Assembly (NCBI GenBank): GCA_910588375.1
Contig: CAJUQA010000006.1
Coordinates: forward strand, 113,044 to 177,043
Direction: 5' to 3'
Length of the DNA stretch: 64,000 nt
Origin: an uncultured Odoribacter sp.
GTDB taxonomy: Bacteria > Bacteroidota > Bacteroidia > Bacteroidales > Marinifilaceae
This document shows positions 16,895 to 26,160 of the stretch, in pieces (positions within the stretch are counted from its first letter, which is position 1; each line of letters opens with the position of its first letter). Position numbers and translations under genes: made by a program. Below the pieces are notes generated by a model that was given only the letters and a program-made list of their open reading frames with translations, ran no database searches and had not been told where the DNA came from.

Positions 16895-18132
16895 TTATGA
16901 TTTAATGTAAGGTTGTAGTTTCTCATAAATACATTTTATCCCATCTATAATTTCTTTTGGATTAAAAAAATTTCCTCGAAAGTCTATTGAGCGAATAACG
17001 TTATTTTCTTCTTTTAAACATATAGGTATACTAGTATGCATACCCCTACCGCTAGGTATCCACATTCTTTCCGAATCACCATCATAAATTAAAAGCCAAT
17101 TTACACCTATTATATTTGTAAGTTCTTTTAAATCTTCTTTTATAATTCTATTTGAAAATTCAACCGAATTCAAATCTATACCCAATCTCTTCAATAATAT
17201 CAATAATTTTGTTCCTGGATTAACCGAATCAATTTTATATTTTTCCATAGAAAAAAAACCTGGCTTAATCTCATCTTCTATTGTATCCAAGATATAGACA
17301 CATTCTCTTATAGTCTTGGTATATAATTCTTTCTCTAAAAATTTTATAGGGTTTCTTTTATAGGTCTGAGATTGAAATATTTGGGATAACCTTTTTGTAA
17401 TATATTTCTGCACATTCTTTTTTAATGAGTAATGAAACGGTTTTGTTGTAGAAAATTTATTTATATATCCCTCAAAATCGGTTTCTTTTCCATAGAAGTG
17501 ATGAAAAATCTTTTCTATGTTATTGTAATCACAAACGACTATAATTTTATCCAAATTAAATTTGTTATTTTGTTGATTACAATCGTACTCATCCGGTAAA
17601 ATATTCACACGATCAAGATGTGCTGAAATGACATTTAAAATCCGAAAAATATGGGCTGGGTCTATTCTATCAAGATCTTCGATAACAAGAACGACCTTTT
17701 TACCACCCTCCTTTATTTTATTGATACATTTGGTAAGCAACTCAGATAAACTATCAAATTCACATATACCTCCTTCTGCTGTAAATTTACGCAAATAAGT
17801 TTCAATTTTATCTTCATTAGATTCCCTCGTGTCCTCTGCCTTCTGTCTAAATTTCCGAAAATTCTTAAACAGATTTTGTAAAAATTCAACTGAAATCTTT
17901 ACTTCTGGAAGAAATTTTAATAAATCTAATATAATATCACATCCATGTGAAAAGAAATAACAGGATAAACTTTAATACAATAGAACATATTCTGGTAACA
18001 ATTAAAAAAATGCTCTAAAAAGTATGTCTTACCATCACCAAATTTTGCTGAAAACATTATTCTGTCAGATAAAGACAGATAATCATAAAAATGACTGATT
18101 TCTTCATTAATCGGTATTAAAGTATCTTCCAT
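16895..18132 (-). pseudogene. KAP-family P-loop NTPase, disrupted by a frameshift
   Basis: Two reading frames encode parts of one KAP NTPase. The first (18132 to 17926) has the Walker A-like SAKFGDGKTYFL and then VYPV, where KAP proteins continue into a helix; it stops within 12 codons. The other frame resumes as DIILDLLKFLPE right after that point and continues through Walker B (VVLVIEDLDRIDP) to 16895. An intact gene would need a changed number of bases near 17930-17945, and the missing helix suggests a small deletion as well. KAP NTPases are membrane-linked ATPases, several tied to phage or plasmid conflict. The gene is very AT-rich compared with the tra genes, so it was probably acquired separately. 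A sequencing error remains possible. Confidence 0.8.
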
Positions 18133-18325
18133 TTACGATAATCAAAACTAAGTATAAACCATTTTATGCAATTCTGACTCCAAAGATGAGAATTATTAAT
18201 GAAAAATTTTAACATATAGAAAAAAGGTTTTTAACTTATAATCTTTTTAAACAAAAACTACTTGATTTCAATGCTTTCAGAAAAATCATAACATATACAT
18301 TCGTATGATAAATACTTATAAAACT

Positions 18326-18358
18326 ATGCCCGCAAAAAGCAATAGCTTCTTGCGGGCA
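18326..18358 (-). terminator. Terminator of the tra operon, after traQ
   Basis: TGCCCGCAA (18327-18335) pairs with TTGCGGGCA (18350-18358), with an inner AAGC/GCTT pair. On the minus strand it follows the traQ stop codon and leads into TAGTTTTAT. The remaining bases up to the KAP gene (about 18133-18320) are AT-rich and hold only its presumed promoter. Confidence 0.8.
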
Positions 18359-18385
18359 ATTCATTCATCGGATAAAAAAGAACAA

Positions 18386-18799
18386 TCATTCCCGGCTCTC
18401 ATTCTGAAAAGCGACCGAGTATTCCACCTCCTGTCCGAAATTGTCAATAAATACGAAATCCAATTGCTGTGATTCAGAGCAAACAGATTGATAAAGGAGC
18501 GCAAACTCATCACTCTTTATACGATATAAACGATTCATGACTAATTTTTCACCTGTATCATCCGTCAAAACACCTTTCCCATCCAGCTGGAAATAGCGGA
18601 ATGAATAGCTTGCCTCTTTGTATATTCTCTCCCGCACAAGAGTAAATTCCAGAGCAACGATTTCGCCTGCTTCCACTCTTTTAGGCAAAGGAAGCGTCTT
18701 TACGGAAAAAGAGTAATCCTGTTTTATATCCAGCTCCGAAGAACAGGAGCACAGAATCCCGATTATCGATAAAAGTAGTATCAAATATTTCATCATCAT
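18386..18799 (-). CDS. traQ: Conjugal transfer protein TraQ (DUF3872)
   Basis: This 137-residue lipoprotein (lipobox LCSC) belongs to the TraQ/DUF3872 family. Recognisable parts are the N-terminal SSELDIKQDYSFSVKTLPLPKR and the middle YSFRYFQLDGKGVL. It is the last gene of the CTnDOT-type tra operon and is probably placed in the outer membrane or periplasm as an accessory to the mating apparatus. It lies 12 bases after the second fimbrillin-like gene, so these surface proteins are cotranscribed with it, and a terminator follows. Confidence 0.9.
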   Translation of the reverse strand: MMMKYLILLLSIIGILCSCSSELDIKQDYSFSVKTLPLPKRVEAGEIVALEFTLVRERIYKEASYSFRYFQLDGKGVLTDDTGEKLVMNRLYRIKSDEFALLYQSVCSESQQLDFVFIDNFGQEVEYSVAFQNESRE

Positions 18800-18811
18800 A
18801 TTTTCGTTAAA

Positions 18812-20512
18812 TTATTCAACAATCCAGGCTTTTCGTCTCATGACAAACGTTATTCCTGCTCTTTCTCCTTCCAACAGAAAACCTTCCAAAGCCATCGAAT
18901 AATGGAAAGTATAAGTAGCATCTTCCGACGCAGTAAAGATAAAATCCGTATACTCTGAATTTTCCCATATGACCCGTTCACCAATTTTGATGGTCAATTT
19001 ATTTTCCGTAATTTTTACAGGAGTTGAAAATTCATTGATAAATATCTGAAGTTCAGAATTTCCCGTGATATGGATTTTCTGTCCTTTTTTCAAAAAAGTA
19101 GGATGTTTATCGGAATCTATATGGGAACCAGAAAAATATCCGGGGTCGTCCTCCCATAGGGAACTCGATGCACTTAAACTAAAAATTTGCAATCCATATT
19201 TTGCCGTCAGATGTCTGTCTTCCGTTGCGGTGAAAACATATTCATCGTCCCTGGTAATGTAGACACCGTTTTCATCATACCAACCATCGAATACATACGG
19301 GCTATTGGCAAGTAGCTCACCATGTAATCTCAAAGAACCCCCATAAGGATAAGCATGTTCTGCAAAAAAAGGAAGTCCATACGGCTCCAATATCTCTCTT
19401 GAAGGTTGGCAATCTATTGTAATTTTCACATCCGCTTTGCTAAAAGAGGCGGTTAAATCAACATCTTCCGTTACTGTGAACACGTAATCCGCTTCCTTAG
19501 ATACCAACACATTGTTTTGAAACCAGCCGTTGAAAACACTTCCGGCATCCGCTTTTGCAGAAACGCGGTATTGCTGTCCATCCGCCACATAAACGTCTCC
19601 TCGTGCCGCATATTCCCCTCCCATGCTTGATACGCTTCCTCCTGCATAACTATTTAAAAAAGCCGAATAAGTAATGTGCCGTTTTTGACCTGTAAGATTA
19701 AACGTATGCAGGGCGCCTGCCTGAAGAACAAAATTATCTACATAGTAATAATTAAGTTTTCCATTTATTTCTACTTGAAACTTACCTCTGTTTATCAAAT
19801 TATGAGGCGGGACTATCATACGATAAAAACACTGCCCGTCCGTTTCAGCATATTTAAGAAACGGATTAATGTAATAATGATGTTTGCCTTCCCGCAATTC
19901 CCCCGTTTGCAAATTGACAATGTATTTCGTCGAAGTACCGTATAAAGCGACGGATTCCGGAACAATTCCGCCGATTTTATCATACACAATTTCTATACAC
20001 GAAAGCATTCTTTTAAAATTCAGATTTATGGGACTACTTCCATCCGTACAGGCTGTTTTCGCCATCATAAAATCGCTTTTTTTAAAATTTGTTCCATAGG
20101 TTTGAACTGTTTTAACCTCGCCATAAATATTTGTCGGATCCGAAATGGTGTCGTTATATGGATAATAAGCATAGATTGTATATACATATCCCGCACCCGA
20201 AGCATATATCATATCGTCATCCGTAGCAGGCTCCAAAGACGTGCCGTTTACGACATGATAGCATTTGTTGTCCGCATAATTGTTCGAAGAGCTCAGAACA
20301 GGAGCGTCGTCAGGCAAATGCCTGACAACGTATATCCCAATCTGATCACCCGCATCGAATGCAGTTCCTTCCGCACGGGTCTGTATTTCCGGTGAAACCT
20401 GAAAAACAAATCTCGTTTCATTCCGGGATTCTTTTCCAAAGTCAATCCCGTCCTCCTCCCGACATGACAACAGCAACATCGGCAGGAGAATTATAAATAA
20501 TATTTTTTTCAT
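18812..20512 (-). CDS. Fimbrillin-family lipoprotein with InlB-type repeats
   Basis: This 566-residue lipoprotein (lipobox LLSC) has an N-terminal fimbrillin-like domain (about 30-280; FDAGDQIGIYVV, YTIYAYYPYND, SDFMMAKT, NLNFKRMLSCIEI). Two copies of an InlB-type repeat follow (GSVFNGWFQNNVLVS.. and SPYVFDGWYDENGVYI.., each ending in a TASF or TAKY pattern), then a further beta-rich C-terminal domain. Such an architecture suggests a tip or adhesin subunit displayed on the cell surface. It starts 6 bases after the fimbrillin gene and ends 12 bases before traQ, thus inside the tra operon. A role in contact between mating cells is inferred from position. Confidence 0.8.
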   Translation of the reverse strand: MKKILFIILLPMLLLSCREEDGIDFGKESRNETRFVFQVSPEIQTRAEGTAFDAGDQIGIYVVRHLPDDAPVLSSSNNYADNKCYHVVNGTSLEPATDDDMIYASGAGYVYTIYAYYPYNDTISDPTNIYGEVKTVQTYGTNFKKSDFMMAKTACTDGSSPINLNFKRMLSCIEIVYDKIGGIVPESVALYGTSTKYIVNLQTGELREGKHHYYINPFLKYAETDGQCFYRMIVPPHNLINRGKFQVEINGKLNYYYVDNFVLQAGALHTFNLTGQKRHITYSAFLNSYAGGSVSSMGGEYAARGDVYVADGQQYRVSAKADAGSVFNGWFQNNVLVSKEADYVFTVTEDVDLTASFSKADVKITIDCQPSREILEPYGLPFFAEHAYPYGGSLRLHGELLANSPYVFDGWYDENGVYITRDDEYVFTATEDRHLTAKYGLQIFSLSASSSLWEDDPGYFSGSHIDSDKHPTFLKKGQKIHITGNSELQIFINEFSTPVKITENKLTIKIGERVIWENSEYTDFIFTASEDATYTFHYSMALEGFLLEGERAGITFVMRRKAWIVE

Positions 20513-20518
20513 ATCCGT

Positions 20519-21460
20519 TTATTGTAAAATTGCAGTTCCATTCATTCCGTCAATCCAATCCGTTATCGTCACGTTTCCGACAATCAGTCCTGTACCCGTC
20601 AGAGTTACGGTGTACACATTTTTACTTCCGGCGGTCCAAGCGGTGGCGGCCGGAACATCCCATACATATACTTTACCGTCAATCGTGAAATACATCTTTA
20701 TATCCCCGGAGGTCGCCGTAGCGCTAACAGGCAGCACCAACAGACGAAGGTTTGCCACTTCTCCGGAAACCCCGGAAGACGGGATGGTGTATAAGCCCGC
20801 CGCATTCTGAATGTTTGCCGATGCGGTTTGTCCGGAAGTTTTTGTGATAGCTCCCGTAGCGATATTCAATGTTCCTTTGTTATAAATACAAGCCTTTCCC
20901 GAGACGTTTGCGACCTCTATCCGGGTGATGATGCCATTCCCCGTATAATTTGAGCGCTGGAATTTAAACTGAAGCAGGGCAAGCGCATGCCGCATGGTGA
21001 GGTTTACCCGTGGATTACCGTTATTTATTGCCCCCTGTCCGGCAGTGTGCGTGCCGTACATATAATCGGTTTGTGTGGTATGCTCTATCGGAATGGCAGT
21101 CCCGTCCGTATTGGCAGAAGAATAGGGATAATAGGCATAAATGACGGCATTGGCAGGACTTAAATATACATTCGGAGTTTGCGTCCAATTGCTGCCGTTA
21201 AAGGTAGATTTCACATTAGCGTTAGCGGAAACGCCGTTATAGTTTGTTCCCAACGAGCCGGAGGTAACGAACAAACCCAATTTCGAATTATGGGGGAAGG
21301 ATGCCAGCGGAGAACGTGTCAATGCCTTCACTCCGGCAATATCGGGGGTGATGCTTAATACGGATTCTTCCTGTCGTGCCTCCTCCGGCATTTCCTCTTT
21401 TGTACAACCTGTCCATAATGCAGCCATGATAAATGCTGCGAAAATCATCAAATGTTTCAT
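20519..21460 (-). CDS. Fimbrillin-family lipoprotein (pilus subunit type)
   Basis: This 313-residue protein has a lipobox (WTGC), an N-terminal strand region with a possible gingipain-type processing site (ALTRSPLASF), and the fimbrillin pattern SKLGLFVTSG, IYAYYPYSS, NLTMRHALALLQFKF. It ends in VTITDWIDGMNGTAIL, the type of C-terminus found in FimA-like subunits. Fimbrillins polymerise on the surface by donor-strand exchange after proteolysis. A 142-base leader with a repeated motif and hairpins separates it from the DUF5119 gene, which hints that its expression is adjusted separately within the tra operon. Confidence 0.85.
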   Translation of the reverse strand: MKHLMIFAAFIMAALWTGCTKEEMPEEARQEESVLSITPDIAGVKALTRSPLASFPHNSKLGLFVTSGSLGTNYNGVSANANVKSTFNGSNWTQTPNVYLSPANAVIYAYYPYSSANTDGTAIPIEHTTQTDYMYGTHTAGQGAINNGNPRVNLTMRHALALLQFKFQRSNYTGNGIITRIEVANVSGKACIYNKGTLNIATGAITKTSGQTASANIQNAAGLYTIPSSGVSGEVANLRLLVLPVSATATSGDIKMYFTIDGKVYVWDVPAATAWTAGSKNVYTVTLTGTGLIVGNVTITDWIDGMNGTAILQ

Positions 21461-21465
21461 ATTAC

Positions 21466-21480
21466 TTTGGATTTAGTGGT
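21466..21480 (-). repeat. Repeated leader motif ACCACTAAATCCAAA, copy 1
   Basis: The gene-sense (minus) strand reads ACCACTAAATCCAAA 5 bases before the fimbrillin ATG. It is adjoined by the short palindrome GGTCC-AA-GGACC (21481-21492), and a hairpin GTTGTCTG/CAGACAAC lies at 21530-21548. The same motif occurs in front of traE (twice) and mobA. Confidence 0.75.
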
Positions 21481-21602
21481 GGTCCAAGGACCGTTAATTA
21501 CTGATATTGATTTAAAAAGTATCAAGCCGGTTGTCTGCTTCAGACAACGATACGGGCTATTCCCTGATTATGAACTGTCCATAATACCGTGATTTAAAAT
21601 TT

Positions 21603-22475
21603 TTACTGTAAAACTATATCTCCGACACCTCCCGGTTCCCAATCCACGATGCCGACCTCCATTCCGGTTCCCGTAATATTGAGTTCAATGTGGCAGTTCA
21701 ACACGGAGGTATCGGAAAAATCCAGTTTTCCCACATCCGTTTCCGCTTTCTGGACCATCCCGCTTTCATCCGTCAGTTCCAATTTCAGGTTGTGGGAAAC
21801 ATCGGGATTCACCCCTAATAGTGTCACAGACTTTTTAAATACATCCGTACTTTCTTTTTTGGGGGTAAAATCCAGGGAAGCGGAAAAACGGTCCTGTTGC
21901 CGGACGCAGATTTTTGCAGACGTAAGCACGCCGTCAAGCCTTCCGCAACACATTGTTATTTCCCTTACATCTCCTTGCCGATGAATCCGGATACTAAAAT
22001 GGATGGTTTTGATAAAAGGAGTTGGAACGACCGTGCACCGGCTTTGTTTGTCACCGACCTTCACTGCCGTCCGGTCAAACAAAAGCAGGGGTGCCTCTTC
22101 CACGATAACACAGCTGTCCCGTGTATGAGTGGGCAGGCAGACTTCCGCCGTATAATAATTGTCCATCCCCCGGAATAGGGCTGCATCCTGCCTGTTTACC
22201 GCCAACACCTCATAACGACCGGGCGCAACATCATAGCGTGAGACATCGCTGTAAGTCACTTCATGCCGGGGAGACAGTTCCGGATGGTATAGATAGACAT
22301 CTACTTCTTCCGGTCGCTCCATATCCGGCAACAACGCCGACCAGTCGCGGATTAATTCCAAGTTGCCGGAACCGCTTTCCCCGCAATCGTCACATCCGCA
22401 ATCCGAACATTCGGAAGTACATCCCGAAAGGCTGACGGCAATGACCATACTGATTAAAAAAAATAGTTTTTCCAT
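21603..22475 (-). CDS. DUF5119/FimB-Mfa2-like lipoprotein
   Basis: This 290-residue lipoprotein (lipobox SLSGC) resembles DUF5119 and FimB/Mfa2-type anchor subunits: WSALLPDMERPEEVDVYLYHP, YDVAPGRYEVLAVN and the C-terminal VDWEPGG. The stretch right after the lipobox is full of cysteines (pattern CxxxCxxCxCxxC), which is unusual for this family and could bind metal or form disulfides. Anchor subunits of this kind end or attach fimbriae at the outer membrane. The gene starts 4 bases after traO, so it is translated with the tra genes. Confidence 0.8.
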   Translation of the reverse strand: MEKLFFLISMVIAVSLSGCTSECSDCGCDDCGESGSGNLELIRDWSALLPDMERPEEVDVYLYHPELSPRHEVTYSDVSRYDVAPGRYEVLAVNRQDAALFRGMDNYYTAEVCLPTHTRDSCVIVEEAPLLLFDRTAVKVGDKQSRCTVVPTPFIKTIHFSIRIHRQGDVREITMCCGRLDGVLTSAKICVRQQDRFSASLDFTPKKESTDVFKKSVTLLGVNPDVSHNLKLELTDESGMVQKAETDVGKLDFSDTSVLNCHIELNITGTGMEVGIVDWEPGGVGDIVLQ

Positions 22476-22479
22476 GTCT

Positions 22480-23055
22480 TTATCTGATTATGTATTTGAC
22501 ACCTATGCCGCTCTGAAAATGAAATTTTCCGACCGAGGAACCGAACAGCAACCGCTCTTTGATATTCAAGAGCAGGACAAGCCTGTCGGTAATAAAGGCT
22601 TCCATTTCAAAAGCGACAGCCCCTCCGTACAAGAACCCGTCTTTATCCAACAAGGTCGCTCCGTCCGGCAGTTTCTTTTTTCCCCAATTGGAGGTTTCAT
22701 ACCCCGTCATGAGCAGACCGCCGACACTGAGAAACACGTCTTTGCCCGGATTGGAAAGAAATTGATAGTAATACCCGCCGTCCGCAGTGAACTGGACTAC
22801 CGGCATAGGGGTATGTTTGTAGCAATAATGCCGGTTAAGGTATTCCACACCGTACACCCAGCGGTTGGCTGCCTGAGTGTAGGAAGAACGGGCTATCCCG
22901 ATGTAAAAACCGACATTCCGGTGCCGGACAAGACCGTAGCCGTCCGTTGTCCCTCCGGTCAACTGCAATCCCTGTTGTCCGGGCAGATAACGCTGTGCGG
23001 ACAAGGGCAGGAGAAACGGGCACATGATGACTATAAGCAGCAACAATCGTTTCAT
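22480..23055 (-). CDS. traO: Conjugal transfer protein TraO
   Basis: This 191-residue protein has a signal peptide (cleavage after LSAQ) and the TraO pattern QQGLQLTGGTTDGYG, WVYGVEYLNRHYCYK and a C-terminal GIGVKYIIR. The alternating beta pattern suggests a small outer-membrane-associated protein of the conjugation apparatus. It lies 1 base after traN. Confidence 0.92.
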   Translation of the reverse strand: MKRLLLLIVIMCPFLLPLSAQRYLPGQQGLQLTGGTTDGYGLVRHRNVGFYIGIARSSYTQAANRWVYGVEYLNRHYCYKHTPMPVVQFTADGGYYYQFLSNPGKDVFLSVGGLLMTGYETSNWGKKKLPDGATLLDKDGFLYGGAVAFEMEAFITDRLVLLLNIKERLLFGSSVGKFHFQSGIGVKYIIR

Positions 23056-23056
23056 A

Positions 23057-23971
23057 TCATTTCGTTTTTAGTTTTGTAATGGTTTTTGCCCGTTCGAGGT
23101 CCATTCCTTCTATGCGGATAACCTGATGCCGACCGCCGTTTTTCTCGTAGAGCTCCACAAGCAGCAACTTGTCGTCGGGTATGGTGAACTTCGGCAATAC
23201 ATATACGGTCCTTACCGTCGACCGTCCTTCAACAACCGTTTCTTCATTGTAGCTCCGGACAGGATTCAAAACCGTTTCCTGTATGGCTGTCCGCTTGACG
23301 ATTTTCTTATCCACCACTTTGAAACGGATAAAATCGACGTTAAAAGCCACGTTCGATGAATTGTCTACCTGCGTGTGAAAGTAATACAAGCCGTCATGTA
23401 CATACAGCCCCTTCAACAACATCTGTATCCCGAAACGCTTGCAGCCCAGATGCTTTATCCGCCGCTCATTGTTCCGGTAGACGGAACGCATGACTAAATC
23501 GGCAAGAGCCGGAGCGTTGTCGTTCAGTTCCGGCAGCTTCACGTCAGCGACGCTCCCTTTTTCCCGTCCCCCGTTTGTCGCCTCCCGTTGCCGGATTAAA
23601 TCCTCCATCTCAACATTCAACATTTCCGGTTCCCGGCTATATAAGGCATTAAACGAATAAAAATGTCCGTCTTCGGTAATCACAGAAAAGTTGGTTTCTC
23701 CGCTAAAATTTTCTATGGCGGCTTTTATCCTTAACACATTCTCCGCACCGTCAGCCTTGCCCGCTATGATGCGGTCGCTACCCAAATCGACATAGCGTAC
23801 GGCGGCGGGGAAAATGATATGCACGGTTTTATTGAAGGTAACCTGCACGGCATAAGGAACAACCATCTGACCGTAATTCAGTTTCCGGGAAAGCCCTCCC
23901 GGCAGGTTGTTTTGCGCCAAGCACGGAATTGTGCCTAAGGCAAATAATAACAGTAATCGTATCGTCTTCAT
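23057..23971 (-). CDS. traN: Conjugal transfer protein TraN (DUF4138)
   Basis: This 304-residue protein has a signal peptide (LGTIPCLAQ). The DUF4138 family segments are visible: TVHIIFPAAVRYVDLGSDRIIAGK near the N-terminus, and VDFIRFKVVDKKIVKRTAIQE in the C-terminal half. TraN is considered the VirB9-like component of the outer part of the mating channel. The gene is 6 bases after traM. Confidence 0.93.
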   Translation of the reverse strand: MKTIRLLLLFALGTIPCLAQNNLPGGLSRKLNYGQMVVPYAVQVTFNKTVHIIFPAAVRYVDLGSDRIIAGKADGAENVLRIKAAIENFSGETNFSVITEDGHFYSFNALYSREPEMLNVEMEDLIRQREATNGGREKGSVADVKLPELNDNAPALADLVMRSVYRNNERRIKHLGCKRFGIQMLLKGLYVHDGLYYFHTQVDNSSNVAFNVDFIRFKVVDKKIVKRTAIQETVLNPVRSYNEETVVEGRSTVRTVYVLPKFTIPDDKLLLVELYEKNGGRHQVIRIEGMDLERAKTITKLKTK

Positions 23972-23977
23972 GTTCTT

Positions 23978-25285
23978 TTATTTTTCTTTGGTTAATAAAA
24001 ACAACCGGTAACCCGCTTTCAAGTGGATTTTAACCGTGCGGATTTTTTTGGACAGGTATTGGGAGCCGCTTTGCATGATTCCTTTGGTGAGGTCCATTGC
24101 AACTTGCTGACCGGCATTCTGCGTGAAGCTCACACTTGTGCCGAGACTTCCTCCGGCATTGGCTGCGGCTTCTTTCAGGGCATTGACCTCAGCAGAACCG
24201 GGGACGTTGATGCCCGGCTGTCCGTCCGTATCGTACACGGTCAAATCCACCGGAACGATGCACCCCTGAGGCTCGACACTGGTTATTTGCAAGCCGACAC
24301 GTCCTGACTGCAATCGGGCAACACCCGAAACGATGCTGTTGCGAGGCAGGATGACGTGCCCAACCCGCATCTCCTCCAGGATGCGCAAGGCAACGTATTG
24401 CTCTCCCTCGTCCTGTCCGAAAACCAGCGTCTGATTGGCATAAATACATGCAGAAATGGTGTTTTTGCCTGTTCCGGTTTCTTTGTTTTCCTGACCGACC
24501 GCCGTGATAAACCCCAAGTTTCGTCTTTGTCCGGCGGAAGCGAGAAGTGCCGAATCGGTAGTTGTATGCCGCAACCCCGATACGACCTGACCCCGCACAG
24601 AGGATACCGGAACGGTCACCCCGGGAGACGCCGGAATGTCTTTCGGAACCGCTATGTCCGTCTGGGATGCCAGCTGTCCTCCGGTCAAATAGCGGGAAGC
24701 CATCTGGTAGGACTTTTCCATGAGTTCCAGCTGTTTTTCGCTTTGTTGCTGCGATGTGGCCGCATCCAAACGGGCGGTCAGTTCCTCCACCTGTTTTTTC
24801 AAGGCTTCTTTTTCCGTATCTCTTGGGGTATAGAAGGAATGGAGCTCCCGGTTGATGCTGCGGTAAGCATCCGTTGATTGCCGGATGGAACGAACCGGCT
24901 TTTCAAAAGATTCATCCCCTGCTTTTTCGTCATTTCCGTTCCCAATCAACACGCTGTCCGCCGTTTGTTCTTCCAATGACACCGCATAGTCTTCCAGGGT
25001 CTTTCTCTTTTCCTCTGAAGATTGTCCGATGGAAGCCAATTCATAAGCGCTTTTTTTGTCATCGAACAATTCCGCATCCGCCGGGAGGGGAACATCCGCC
25101 TTATATCCCAAAATCGTTTCTCCGTTTGTTTCTCCGTCCTTTTCAGAGGAAGGAGAAAAAATCAGATAGATTATGCCGATAAAAAGCAAGCCTATCGCCG
25201 GATAAAACAGCAACGACTTTCGCCTTTGACGACGTTTGAGTTCTTCCGTCTCATGGTTTGTTGTTTGTTCTTTTTCCTGTTTCAT
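23978..25285 (-). CDS. traM: Conjugal transfer protein TraM
   Basis: This 435-residue protein has one membrane helix near the N-terminus (LLFYPAIGLLFIGIIYLIF), a long charged coiled-coil periplasmic stalk (about 60-240), and a C-terminal beta-rich domain (VISGVARLQSGRVGLQI, SQYLSKKIRTVKIHLKAG). This is the TraM arrangement, which resembles VirB10. Its ATG overlaps the traL stop codon by 4 bases. Confidence 0.93.
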   Translation of the reverse strand: MKQEKEQTTNHETEELKRRQRRKSLLFYPAIGLLFIGIIYLIFSPSSEKDGETNGETILGYKADVPLPADAELFDDKKSAYELASIGQSSEEKRKTLEDYAVSLEEQTADSVLIGNGNDEKAGDESFEKPVRSIRQSTDAYRSINRELHSFYTPRDTEKEALKKQVEELTARLDAATSQQQSEKQLELMEKSYQMASRYLTGGQLASQTDIAVPKDIPASPGVTVPVSSVRGQVVSGLRHTTTDSALLASAGQRRNLGFITAVGQENKETGTGKNTISACIYANQTLVFGQDEGEQYVALRILEEMRVGHVILPRNSIVSGVARLQSGRVGLQITSVEPQGCIVPVDLTVYDTDGQPGINVPGSAEVNALKEAAANAGGSLGTSVSFTQNAGQQVAMDLTKGIMQSGSQYLSKKIRTVKIHLKAGYRLFLLTKEK

Positions 25286-25536
25286 GGTTTTATTTCTTTA
25301 TGTATCCGTGTAATTTCATCGGGTAACAACCTCAAGTGTTCCACCGCCATTTCCTGTCCTTCGTTTTCCCCAAGCCGATATAGGCTGTACCCGAAGAGGG
25401 AGAGGGAAAAAAAGGCGAAAATGCCGAGCATGGCAAGCACTATTTTGCGCTGGGTGCTTTTAGGCAGTCTGTCGCAATGGTTTCGCAGTTTCACGTCTAC
25501 CCAATCTTGCAGTCGTGTGATTATTTTTTGCATCAT
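25282..25536 (-). CDS. traL: Conjugal transfer protein TraL (DUF3989)
   Basis: This 84-residue protein has one membrane helix (LAMLGIFAFFSLSLFGYSLY) after a basic N-terminus (RLQDWVDVKLRNHCDRLPKS), typical of DUF3989/TraL. It overlaps both traK and traM by 4 bases, so translation of the three is coupled. Confidence 0.9.
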   Translation of the reverse strand: MMQKIITRLQDWVDVKLRNHCDRLPKSTQRKIVLAMLGIFAFFSLSLFGYSLYRLGENEGQEMAVEHLRLLPDEITRIHKEIKP

Positions 25537-26156
25537 CTTTTTATCGTGTTTAAATCCCGGTTTTCAACGACCTCGAAACGTTCAATCAGAAATCCTTGCG
25601 GATTGTTGTCGCTACGGGTGGTATTCATCAGATTGCAACGGGAAATGAGCAGACGTTCCGTGATGTTGCTTTCCCTGACGATTCGCTGGCGAGCATAGGT
25701 CGTTACTTGATAAGGATAGGCATCGAAGTTGCAACTGACGCTGTCCACCCGGATGAACTGGTTGATGTTTCCGGAAATGAGCCGGTTGTAATACCCCTTT
25801 TCCGCCAAGTCTTTGTAGTAGTTGAAAGCACTCTTGTCGGCAAGGAACAATGCCTTGCGGATATTGGATTCTATCGCCGCCTTGTCGGGGGACAAGGCAA
25901 AAAAGAGTTCGTGAAACCGGCGGACGTGCTCCCGTGCTTCGACCGGACGGTTCTGGCTCAAATCCTGGGACAATGCCAGCATGAGCGACTTGCCATTGTC
26001 CAACACATAGATTTTTTCACGTTGCGCTTCTGCAAAATGATAGGATTTCCATACGGAATAACCGCTGATTCCTCCGCACAACCCGATAAACAGCAACGTA
26101 AAGAAGCGAATCTGCCTGAAGCTGCTTTCGATTGTTTTTAAACTTTTAAATTCCAT
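25533..26156 (-). CDS. traK: Conjugal transfer protein TraK
   Basis: This 207-residue protein is the VirB8-like inner-membrane component. An N-terminal EFKSLKTIESSFRQIRF is followed by one membrane helix (TLLFIGLCGGISGYSVW). The periplasmic domain has VLDNGKSLMLALSQDLSQNR, AREHVRRFHELFF and RCNLMNTTRSDNNPQGFLIE, all typical of TraK. It is 4 bases after traJ. Confidence 0.94.
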   Translation of the reverse strand: MEFKSLKTIESSFRQIRFFTLLFIGLCGGISGYSVWKSYHFAEAQREKIYVLDNGKSLMLALSQDLSQNRPVEAREHVRRFHELFFALSPDKAAIESNIRKALFLADKSAFNYYKDLAEKGYYNRLISGNINQFIRVDSVSCNFDAYPYQVTTYARQRIVRESNITERLLISRCNLMNTTRSDNNPQGFLIERFEVVENRDLNTIKR

Positions 26157-26160
26157 ATGC

